The notes under the pieces: generated by a model
Seen by the model: the letters and a program-made list of their open reading frames with translations, nothing else
What the model was told of the DNA's origin: nothing
Database searches by the model: none
Part shown: positions 24,529-31,777 of the stretch, piece by piece
Layout of the letters: each line of letters starts with the position of its first letter
Numbering within the stretch: the first letter of the stretch is position 1
Translations under genes and position numbers: made by a program
NCBI GenBank assembly: GCA_028280515.1
Contig: JANQLP010000162.1
Location: 1-58,091 of the forward strand
DNA length: 58,091 nt
Source: Hyphomicrobiales bacterium
GTDB taxonomy: Bacteria; Pseudomonadota; Alphaproteobacteria; Rhizobiales; Methyloligellaceae
Reading direction: 5' to 3'

Positions 24529-25446
24529 TTACCGCATGAGTTGAAGCTGCAACGCCGACTGCGCGGCATCGGAGCTCTCCCGAATGCGCGCAACATCTTT
24601 TGCAGGTGGCGCACCATAGAGACGGGCATACTCGCGCGTGAACTGGGATGGCGATCCGTATCCGACCTCAAACCCGGCACCCGCGGCGTCGTACCCATCA
24701 ACCAGCATCAGACGCTGCGCTTCCATCAACCGCAGCCGTGCCCGATATCTGACCGGTGTTGTTCCGACAACCGACTTGAAATGATGGTGAAACGACGAGG
24801 CGCTCATGCCCGCCGCCGCTGCCAGCTCGTCGATCGTGAGCGCCCGGCGAAACTCTTCGCCAAGGAGCCTGATAGAGCGCTGGATGCTTGCAAGTCGGCT
24901 GTCAGACATGCAGATCTGGCGAAGTGCGTCGCCGCTTGGTCCGGCGAGGACGCGCCAGATGATTTCTCGAGATACCAGCGGGGCCAGCACATCGAGGTCG
25001 CCTGGCGATCTGAGCAGCGCCGTGAGACGCGCGAACGCATCGACAAGTTCAGGCGTCGTCGCACCGAGGGTCAAGCCCTCTGGGTCGGGTTCTTCCATGT
25101 GAACGGGTGCGTGAGCGACCAGCTCCGCCACCATCAGAAGGTCGAGGTCCATGCGAACGCACAAGAACGGGCAATCGGACGCCGCCTCGACCACCGCACC
25201 CAGAACCGGGACATCGACTGCGCCGAGCAGAAAGTTCTCCGCGTCATAGCGGATGTAGCGGTCGTCCAGTTTCACTTCCTTGGCACCCTGCGCCACAAAG
25301 CACAATGTCGGCCGATAGATCACCGGAACGGGAAGTGTGGGCGCGGATGACCGGATAACGCCAAGCCTTGCGGCTGGTTGTTCGTATATGCCGTCTTCAG
25401 GGGCCAGATCGGCAAGGGCTCTGATCAACTCCGAGATCGTACGCAT
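24529..25446 (-). CDS. AraC-family transcriptional regulator with AraC_N domain
   Basis: 305 residues from the ATG at MRTISELIRAL; an earlier ATG at 25467 is possible. The N-terminal part (about 10-180) is the AraC_N cupin: VIYRPTLCFVAQGAKEV and DAENFLLGAVDVPV. The C-terminal double helix-turn-helix has ALTIDELAAAAGMSASSFHHHFKSVVG and AGFEVGYGSPSQFTREYAR, ending in a conserved FGAPP-like turn. It is divergent from the SDR gene, which it probably controls; two GCAGGA sites 21 bp apart lie between the genes. Confidence 0.92.
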   Translation of the reverse strand: MRTISELIRALADLAPEDGIYEQPAARLGVIRSSAPTLPVPVIYRPTLCFVAQGAKEVKLDDRYIRYDAENFLLGAVDVPVLGAVVEAASDCPFLCVRMDLDLLMVAELVAHAPVHMEEPDPEGLTLGATTPELVDAFARLTALLRSPGDLDVLAPLVSREIIWRVLAGPSGDALRQICMSDSRLASIQRSIRLLGEEFRRALTIDELAAAAGMSASSFHHHFKSVVGTTPVRYRARLRLMEAQRLMLVDGYDAAGAGFEVGYGSPSQFTREYARLYGAPPAKDVARIRESSDAAQSALQLQLMR

Positions 25447-25494
25447 GGCGTTATTCCAGGCCGGCATATCTGCCGCCTCACGTCGAGGGGCGGG

Positions 25495-25525
25495 TCCTGC
25501 AGGATTGTGCAAGTATATCGCAGGA
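25495..25525. promoter_or_regulatory. Candidate AraC-type operator: GCAGGA direct repeats 21 bp apart
   Basis: GCAGGA occurs at 25499 and again at 25520, exactly 21 bp apart (two helical turns), the spacing classical for AraC-family half-sites. The first copy is part of the palindrome TCCTGCAGGA at 25495-25504. The elements lie between the divergent regulator and SDR genes. Confidence 0.55.
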
Positions 25526-25616
25526 ACGGTCTACTCCCTCAACGCTCGCGATTGCTATCTGTCTCATCAGGCGGGTTACATCCGCATAACGACCAGAGAC
25601 AAGGAGAATCGCCGCG

Positions 25617-26473
25617 ATGCCGAGACAAGTAAAGACATGGTTGGTGACCGGTGCAACGCGAGGCATCGGGCGCGAGATTGCGGCGGCGGCACTCGCTCGC
25701 GGGGCGAACGTGGTCGCGACAGGCCGGCGGCCAGAAAATCTGGCTGCGCGCTTGCCCGAGGCGGAAGGCCGCCTGCTCGTACTGCCGCTGGACGTGACGA
25801 ACACAGCACAGGTGAAGGACGTGGCAGCGGCAGCCGAAGCAAGATTTGGCCGAATCGACGTGCTCGTAAACAAAATGCGGGCTTCGGACAATTGGGTCAC
25901 TTCGAGACCATCTCCCCGACACAAATCGAGGGTCAGTTTGCAACGAATGTGTTCGGCCTGATGGATGTGACGCGAGCCGTGCTGCCCGTCATGCGGCGGC
26001 AAAGTGCCGGACACATCATAAACCTGTCTTCAATCGGCGGATTTCTCGGATTTGGCGGCGCCTCGGTCTACTGCGCCAGCAAGTTCGCCGTTGAGGGTTT
26101 CACCGAGAGCCTCGCGCTCGAACTTGCCGATTTCGGCATTCGATTCACAATTGTCGAACCCGGATATTTCAGAACCGACTTCTTGGAGTCGGAGTCCGTT
26201 CGCTACGGTCAACTGGCCGTCGAAGAATACGGCGAGCGCGATGTCGCCATCCAGCACGAGTTTAACGACTACAGCCACAAACAACCGGGCGACCCGTCTG
26301 CCCTTGCGAACCTGGTCATCGAGGTCACGGACCATCCGGAGCCACCACTCAGACTGCTTGCCGGGAGCGACGCTCTTGAGATGGCGCGCGCGGCGCTGGA
26401 GCGCAGAAAGTCAGAGATTGAGGCGTGGGCATTGAAATCCACCAGCACCGATTTTTCGAATAGAGGAGCCTGA
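25617..26473 (+). pseudogene. Short-chain dehydrogenase/reductase, frameshifted
   Basis: AAGGAG precedes the ATG of MPRQVKTWLVTGATRGIGRE, a normal SDR nucleotide-binding start. The frame breaks at an AAAA run (25872-25875): reading it as two A's restores VLVNNAGFGQLGHFETIS, the canonical NNAG motif, and the second frame continues through SSIGGFLGF, YCASK (catalytic Tyr-X3-Lys) to a TGA stop. The repaired product would be 284 residues. Either the gene is inactivated by a net 2-bp insertion (equivalently -1) or the run is a sequencing error. The downstream half is fully conserved, which suggests a recent event or an error. It is divergent from the AraC regulator. Confidence 0.88.
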
Positions 26474-26479
26474 AGTCCC

Positions 26480-26950
26480 ATGAACATCGGCAATCGAGTG
26501 ATGCTCGCTTTACTTTCATTCTTGATATTGGTGCCGCTCGCGCGCGCCGACACACCGGAAAGCTCCAAAGTCGGGAACCGGGCTGCGGTCGAGAAATCGT
26601 TTACGGCATGGCGCGCCGGTACGGGGTCGCCATTTGATTTGCTTGCCAAGGATGCTGTTTGGACGGTTGAGGGATTCAGCTCATCGGCGGGAAGCTATAG
26701 TCCGAGAGAGCTCAAGGCGCTCATCGTTCCCTTCAATGCGGCGCTGGCAAAACCGCTTGCGCCGACCGTACCGGTGCTCTACGCGGACGGGAATACGGTG
26801 ATCGCGCGCTTCAAGGCGTCGGCGCCATTGAAATCCGGCAGCACCTATACAAACACCTATGCCTGGTTCTTGCGCTTTCGCGATGGGAAGGTTGTCGAAG
26901 TGAATGCGTTTCTCGATCTCGGTGTCTTCGAAGATGTCATAGGCAGATAG
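26480..26950 (+). CDS. Secreted NTF2/SnoaL-like protein
   Basis: 156 residues with a signal sequence (VMLALLSFLILVPLARA). The mature part, from VGNRAAVEKSFTAWRAG through DAVWTVEG and NTYAWFLRFRDGKVVEVNAFLD, has the NTF2-like cone fold seen in SnoaL and related small-molecule isomerases and binding proteins. It follows the SDR by 6 nt and is likely co-transcribed with it under the divergent AraC regulator. Enzyme activity cannot be inferred. Confidence 0.8.
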   Translation: MNIGNRVMLALLSFLILVPLARADTPESSKVGNRAAVEKSFTAWRAGTGSPFDLLAKDAVWTVEGFSSSAGSYSPRELKALIVPFNAALAKPLAPTVPVLYADGNTVIARFKASAPLKSGSTYTNTYAWFLRFRDGKVVEVNAFLDLGVFEDVIGR

Positions 26951-27091
26951 CCCGTCCAAGATTATGCCCGCGCGCCGCGTCAGTTCCTGGAACGTCCGCT
27001 CCGTAAACGGCAAAACCGTCACGTCCGAAACACCTTGGCAAGCGGACATCACGAGGCGGCAGGATGCAGCCGCAATCGATGAGCCCCCAAC

Positions 27092-28183
27092 CTAGTACGA
27101 CGTCTTGAGCGTCTGCTCGCGCTCGAAGCGCTCGATGGCGAGCTCGATCAACCGGTTGATGAGGTCGGGATAAGAGAGGCCGCTCGCCTCCCAGAGCTGC
27201 GGATACATGCTGATGCGCGTGAAGCCGGGAATTGTGTTGATTTCATTGACGATGACTTCACCGTCAGTGGTCAGGAAACAGTCGACACGCCCGAGCCCCT
27301 CACATTCGAGCACCTGGAACGTCCTGATCGCGAGTTCGCGGATACGCTCGCTCACCGCCTCGGAAATGTCCGCCGGGATTTCGAGCGCCGCGCCCTTCTC
27401 ATCGATGTACTTTGCCTCGTAGGAATAGAACTCGTGGCTCGGTACGATTTCACCGACCGCGGAGGCCGTTGGGTTCTCGTTGCCGAGCACCGAGCATTCA
27501 AGCTCCCGGCCCTCGATGGCTTCCTCGATCACGACCTTTGTATCGTAGGCGAAGGCGTCATCGACCGCCTGACTGAACGATGCCAGATCGCTCACCTTGT
27601 GCACGCCGACCGATGAGCCGAGGTTGGCCGGCTTCACGAAGAAGGGCAGACCGACCTCGCCCGACACGGCTTCGAAATCGATCATCTCGCCGCGCCGGAA
27701 CACGAGGAATTTTGCAATCGGAATGCCGGCGTCGCGCAGCAGCCGTTTCATCACGTCCTTGTCCATTCCGACCGCGGAGCCGAGGACGCTGGCACCGACA
27801 AACGGCACGCCGGCGAGCTTCAGCAGACCCTGCACCGTGCCGTCTTCGCCAAACGGCCCGTGGAGAATGGGAAAGACAACCCCGACAGCGGAATGCGCCC
27901 CGCCTGCAGCGACGTCGGTCAATTCGCCCCCGCTCTGGGGAACGAGGGCCACGCTTTCCTCATCCTGCCGGTTCAGCGCGATGAGTTTCGGATCGGTGGC
28001 GTTGAGCAGGAATTCGGATTGATTGGGCAACAACCACCTGCCGGACTTGTCAATACCGATCAGGGCGACATCGTATTTTTCCTTGTCGATCGCCTCGGCG
28101 ACATTCTTGGCGGACTGCAACGACACTTCGTGCTCGGCGGATTTGCCGCCGAACAGGATGCCAACTCGGATTCTCTTGCTCAC
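27092..28183 (-). CDS. ddl: D-alanine--D-alanine ligase
   Basis: 363 residues, typical of Ddl. The start is GTG with a GGGGGCAG element upstream. The N-terminal domain has GILFGGKSAEHEVSLQSA, the ligase signature, and the ATP-grasp part has VFPILHGPFGEDGTVQGLL, PFFVKPANLGSSVGVHKV, ELECSVLGNE and the catalytic end VNEINTIPGFTRISMYPQLW. It joins two D-alanines for peptidoglycan precursor synthesis in the cytoplasm. Unusually it lies outside a mur/fts cluster, so it may be a second copy. Confidence 0.96.
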   Translation of the reverse strand: MSKRIRVGILFGGKSAEHEVSLQSAKNVAEAIDKEKYDVALIGIDKSGRWLLPNQSEFLLNATDPKLIALNRQDEESVALVPQSGGELTDVAAGGAHSAVGVVFPILHGPFGEDGTVQGLLKLAGVPFVGASVLGSAVGMDKDVMKRLLRDAGIPIAKFLVFRRGEMIDFEAVSGEVGLPFFVKPANLGSSVGVHKVSDLASFSQAVDDAFAYDTKVVIEEAIEGRELECSVLGNENPTASAVGEIVPSHEFYSYEAKYIDEKGAALEIPADISEAVSERIRELAIRTFQVLECEGLGRVDCFLTTDGEVIVNEINTIPGFTRISMYPQLWEASGLSYPDLINRLIELAIERFEREQTLKTSY

Positions 28184-28578
28184 GATCTGCCCCCTGCCGC
28201 GCCCGCGACCGCCGAACCCGGCAGGCTTTCACAATGGACGCGCTGCACCTGCGTAACGGGACCGGCGGTTGCGATCAAGCCGGTTTTACCCTGGGTCCGA
28301 GCCATACGAGCGTGATCACGTGGCGCCTCAGCCTCTTCTCCACTTCCATAATGATGAAGAACGTGACGCCCGTTCCGATCCGGATGATCGCGTAGCGCGC
28401 CGCGATCCGTTGCACGCCGGTGGCAAGCGTAATCGCGCGGATCGTATTGGACTTGCGTGTCAAATGCTTGATGTCGATCAATGCTGACAAGCGCCGCGAG
28501 ATTACGATAAATCCAGTTTTATCCGGCGAATCTGCCGCAGCGTGATCTGCCCTCCACTCCTCAACACGGGACCAATTT
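28184..28578. other. 395-bp region between ddl and the macrodomain gene
   Basis: This divergent spacer holds a perfect Fnr-type box at 28468-28481 and must contain promoters for both genes. A 104-codon minus-strand frame crosses it and overlaps the macrodomain start, but it lacks family features, and I do not call it a gene. No RNA structure or repeat was noticed. Confidence 0.5.
28468..28481. promoter_or_regulatory. Perfect Fnr/FixK-type box upstream of the macrodomain gene
   Basis: TTGATGTCGATCAA is an exact match to TTGAT-N4-ATCAA, 97 nt before the macrodomain ATG and far from ddl. It is the best Fnr-type site in the window. A Crp/Fnr-type regulator gene is present at 51076-51876. Confidence 0.65.
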
Positions 28579-29067
28579 ATGATTTCCAAGGTACGCGGCG
28601 ATATCCTCCTCAGTGGCGCTCAGGCGATTGCCCACGGCGTCGCCCCGCATGATCATTTCAACCAGGGACTGGCGCTGGCACTACGCGAGCGCTTTCCTGC
28701 GATGGCGAAGGATTTTCGTCACTATTGCCATCAGCAGAACCCAAAGGCAGGCGGCGTCTGGCTCTGGGCGGGGCCTGAGCGCGTGATCATCAACCTCATG
28801 ACGCAGGAACCGGCGCCGAGCAAGAATGCGCATCCGGGGAAAGCGACGTCCCACAATATCAATCACGCCCTCAGGGAGTTGCGCAGTCTTCTGGAGAAGG
28901 AAGAGATCTCATCCATTGCGTTGCCGCGGCTGGCCACCGGCGTGGGCGGACTGGAATGGGGTGACGTGGAGCCGTTGATCGAGAAATCGCTCGGCGACTT
29001 GACGATTCCGGTGATCGTCTACGAGACCTATGAGAAGGGCAAGAAGGCCGCCGAGAAGCTCGGTTAG
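28579..29067 (+). CDS. Stand-alone macrodomain protein (TARG1/ALC1-like)
   Basis: 162 residues, a single macrodomain. It starts directly with ISKVRGDILLSGAQAIAHGV; FNQGLALALRERFP replaces the usual Gly-rich loop of MacroD enzymes, and LPRLATGVGGLEWGDVEPLIE is the TARG1/DarG-type second loop that binds ADP-ribose. The lack of the MacroD catalytic Asn-Asp pair points to the TARG1/ALC1-like branch. It should bind or hydrolyse ADP-ribose esters on proteins or nucleic acids. No DarT toxin or other ADP-ribosyltransferase is adjacent. Confidence 0.85.
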   Translation: MISKVRGDILLSGAQAIAHGVAPHDHFNQGLALALRERFPAMAKDFRHYCHQQNPKAGGVWLWAGPERVIINLMTQEPAPSKNAHPGKATSHNINHALRELRSLLEKEEISSIALPRLATGVGGLEWGDVEPLIEKSLGDLTIPVIVYETYEKGKKAAEKLG

Positions 29068-29191
29068 GTCCAGCCTGGCGGCGCGGCGTCGCGCCTTGAG
29101 CCGCGACGCAAGGACTGGTTCTTTCGGACCGCGCGGTGCGGTAGATCGGCCACAGACGTAACCATCACACACCGTGCAGGGGAGAGATCGG

Positions 29192-30892
29192 TTGCACCAA
29201 ACGGAAATCCTTTATGACGTTCTGGTCTTGCTGTTCGCGGCCGTGCTGGTCGTTCCGGCATTCAGGCGGCTGCGCACAAGCCCGGTTCTGGGTTATCTGA
29301 CAGCCGGTATCCTGGTCGGACCGTTCGGGCTGGCGCTCATACGGGACTCCGCCGGCGCGCACACGCTGGCCGAATTCGGCGTTGTCTTTCTCCTGTTCAT
29401 GATCGGGTTGGAGCTGTCGCTGGAACGATTGAGATCGCTCGCGCATTACGTTTTTGGTCTCGGCGCACTGCAGGTCATCGTCACCGCATGTCTGATCGCC
29501 GGGGTTGCGCTGGCCTTCGGTGCGAGCACCAATGCCGCAATCGTCATCGGCGGGGGCCTGGCCCTGTCCTCCACCGCGTTCGTCCTTCAGCTTCTGATCG
29601 AACGCGGCGAACGGGCCGAGCCATTCGGCATGGTTTCCTTCTCGATCCTGTTGTTTCAGGACCTCGCAATCGTCCCGATGCTGATGCTCGTGACGCTGCT
29701 CGGCGAAGGCGACAGTTCCTTCGTCATGGCCGTGGGGCTTGCCATTATGAAAGCCGCTGTCGCCCTTGTCCTTGTGGTCGGCGTCGGACGGCTCGTGCTG
29801 CGGCCGGTTTACCGGATCATCGCCAACACGCACAGCTCCGAATTGTTCGTCGCGACGACCCTGCTTGTCGTTCTGGGTGCTGGTTGGCTGATGTCGCTTG
29901 TCGGCATCTCCATGGCGCTGGGTGCCTTCCTTGCCGGCCTGCTTCTATCCGAGAGCGAATACCGGCATCAGGTCGAAGCCGACATCAGGCCGTTTCGCGG
30001 CATCTTCCTCGGCCTGTTCTTCATGACGGTGGGCATGTCCATCGATATCATTCTGATCTACAGTCAGCTTGCCACCATCGCCCTCATCGTCGTCAGCCTG
30101 ATGGTCGGCAAAACGATCATCACCGGACTGCTGTGTTACGCCTTCCGCTCATCGGTCGGGCAGTCCGTGCAGGTCGGGCTGCTCCTGTCCCAGGGTGGCG
30201 AGTTCGGCTTCATCCTGTTTCTCGCCGCAAGCGGATTCGGCATTCTCAGCACCGAACTTACCCAGATCCTGCTTGCCAGCGTTACGCTGACCATGGCGGC
30301 CACACCGGCCATGGCCTGGGCGGGCGAACGGTTTGCCGCTTACTGGTCGCACCGGCAAAGAGAGACCGTTGCCAATGTCGAGCAAATTGCCGAGGGTCTG
30401 GAGGATCATGTTCTGATCGCGGGCTTTGGGCGTGTCGGGCAGACCGTTGCGAAAATCCTCACCGCTGGCGGCATACCCTATGTCGCTCTGGACATGGACA
30501 CACCCCGGATCGCCGCATGCCGCGAGCGGGGCTTGCCGGTCTTTTTCGGCGACGCAAGCCTGGTGGAGGTTCTCAACACGGCAGGCGCGGGGCGCGCACG
30601 CGGCGCGGTCATCACGATCGACAAGACGGCGACCGCGGACAGTATCGTGGCCGCCCTCCAGGAGTCGTCACCTGACCTGCCAGTCGTCGTGCGGGCGCGT
30701 GACCTGCCACACAGCCGTCGTCTGGAGGAAGCGGGCGCCACGCAGGCCGTGCCGGAAACGCTCGAGTCCAGCCTCCAGCTCGGCGCGATCGCGATGACAT
30801 CGATGGGGGCCCGGCCCGAGGAGGTCACCGAGATCCTTCAGGAGTTGCGCAACGACGATTATGCGAGCTTGGGCGAGACGGTTCACGTGTAG
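29192..30892 (+). CDS. CPA2-family cation:proton antiporter with TrkA-N domain (KefB-like)
   Basis: 566 residues. I place the start at TTG 29192 because GGGGAGAGATCGG sits just before it; the upstream GTG at 29174 has none. About 12 transmembrane segments span residues 5-375, including LTAGILVGPFGLALI and GGGLALSSTAFVLQLL. The C-terminal half has HVLIAGFGRVGQTVAKIL, a TrkA-N Rossmann domain binding NAD(H), typical of KefB/KefC. It exchanges K+ or Na+ for H+ and is convergent with the PPK2/H+-ATPase operon. Confidence 0.92.
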   Translation: MHQTEILYDVLVLLFAAVLVVPAFRRLRTSPVLGYLTAGILVGPFGLALIRDSAGAHTLAEFGVVFLLFMIGLELSLERLRSLAHYVFGLGALQVIVTACLIAGVALAFGASTNAAIVIGGGLALSSTAFVLQLLIERGERAEPFGMVSFSILLFQDLAIVPMLMLVTLLGEGDSSFVMAVGLAIMKAAVALVLVVGVGRLVLRPVYRIIANTHSSELFVATTLLVVLGAGWLMSLVGISMALGAFLAGLLLSESEYRHQVEADIRPFRGIFLGLFFMTVGMSIDIILIYSQLATIALIVVSLMVGKTIITGLLCYAFRSSVGQSVQVGLLLSQGGEFGFILFLAASGFGILSTELTQILLASVTLTMAATPAMAWAGERFAAYWSHRQRETVANVEQIAEGLEDHVLIAGFGRVGQTVAKILTAGGIPYVALDMDTPRIAACRERGLPVFFGDASLVEVLNTAGAGRARGAVITIDKTATADSIVAALQESSPDLPVVVRARDLPHSRRLEEAGATQAVPETLESSLQLGAIAMTSMGARPEEVTEILQELRNDDYASLGETVHV

Positions 30893-30928
30893 GGCACAGC
30901 GCATGGAACGCGCGCCCGGATCGGATCG

Positions 30929-31771
30929 TCAGCCCTTCTTCTCCTCCTGAACGTCCGCGTGATAGCGGTGCTTGATCTCGGCGAGATCGACGGTCGGTTC
31001 GGGGGTCTTCATGTTCAGGCCTTCCATGGTCTCGACGACGATGCGGGCGACGGCGAGGTTGCGGAACCATTTGTGGTTGGCGGGTATCACGAACCATGGC
31101 GCATGCTCGGTCGAGCACTTCGAAAGCGCATCCTCGAATGCCTCTGTGTAATCGTCCCACAGCTCCCGTTCGGTATAGTCGGAATCGCTGATCTTCCAGT
31201 TCCGCGCCGGATCGTCGATGCGTTGCTTGAAGCGCTCGAGCTGTTCCTCCTTGCTGATATGCAGGAAGAACTTGAGAATCGTCGTCCCGTTGCTCGCAAG
31301 CGTGGCCTCGAAATCATTGATCATGTCGTAGCGTTTGGACCAGACCGACTTCGGCGCGAGCTTGTGCACCCTGACAACGAGAACGTCCTCATAATGGGAG
31401 CGATTGAACACGGTGACGCGACCGCGGCCTGGCGCGTGGGGATGGACCCGCCAAAGGAAATCGTGCGCCAGCTCCTTTGGCGTGGGTTGTTTGAAGCCCG
31501 CCACCGCGCACCCCTGTGGGTTCATGGCGCTCAAGACGTGGTTGACAGTCCCATCCTTGCCGCCCGCATCAAGCGCCTGCAGTACGATAAGCAGCGAGTG
31601 CTTGTCCTCCGCATACATGAGGTACTGAAGCTCGGCCAGCTTCTTCCGGTCTTTTTCGATTTCCGCATCGGCCTGTTCGCGGTGCTGATGGTGACCGGAG
31701 AACGACGGGTCGATCTTGCCGAGCTTCAGCTTGGAGCCCGGCGTCACCATGAAATGCTTGCGGTAATTCAT
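30929..31771 (-). CDS. Polyphosphate kinase 2 family protein (class III-like)
   Basis: 280 residues, one PPK2 domain. Walker A reads LQALDAGGKDGTVNHV (GKDG is the class III spelling), followed by MNPQGCAVAGFKQPT, ELAHDFLWRVH and PGRGRVTVFNRSHYEDVLVV, all diagnostic of class III polyphosphate:nucleotide phosphotransferases. Class III enzymes can phosphorylate both AMP and ADP from polyphosphate. The first Gly of the usual GMDASGKDG is Ala here, which may be neutral. The gene starts 6 nt after the stop of the P-type H+-ATPase gene, so both are likely on one mRNA. Confidence 0.92.
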   Translation of the reverse strand: MNYRKHFMVTPGSKLKLGKIDPSFSGHHQHREQADAEIEKDRKKLAELQYLMYAEDKHSLLIVLQALDAGGKDGTVNHVLSAMNPQGCAVAGFKQPTPKELAHDFLWRVHPHAPGRGRVTVFNRSHYEDVLVVRVHKLAPKSVWSKRYDMINDFEATLASNGTTILKFFLHISKEEQLERFKQRIDDPARNWKISDSDYTERELWDDYTEAFEDALSKCSTEHAPWFVIPANHKWFRNLAVARIVVETMEGLNMKTPEPTVDLAEIKHRYHADVQEEKKG

Positions 31772-31777
31772 CTCAGC

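Noticed and set aside
28275-28589. A 104-codon minus-strand open frame between ddl and the macrodomain gene
   Set aside because: It overlaps the macrodomain start and the Fnr box and lacks family motifs or a ribosome-binding site.
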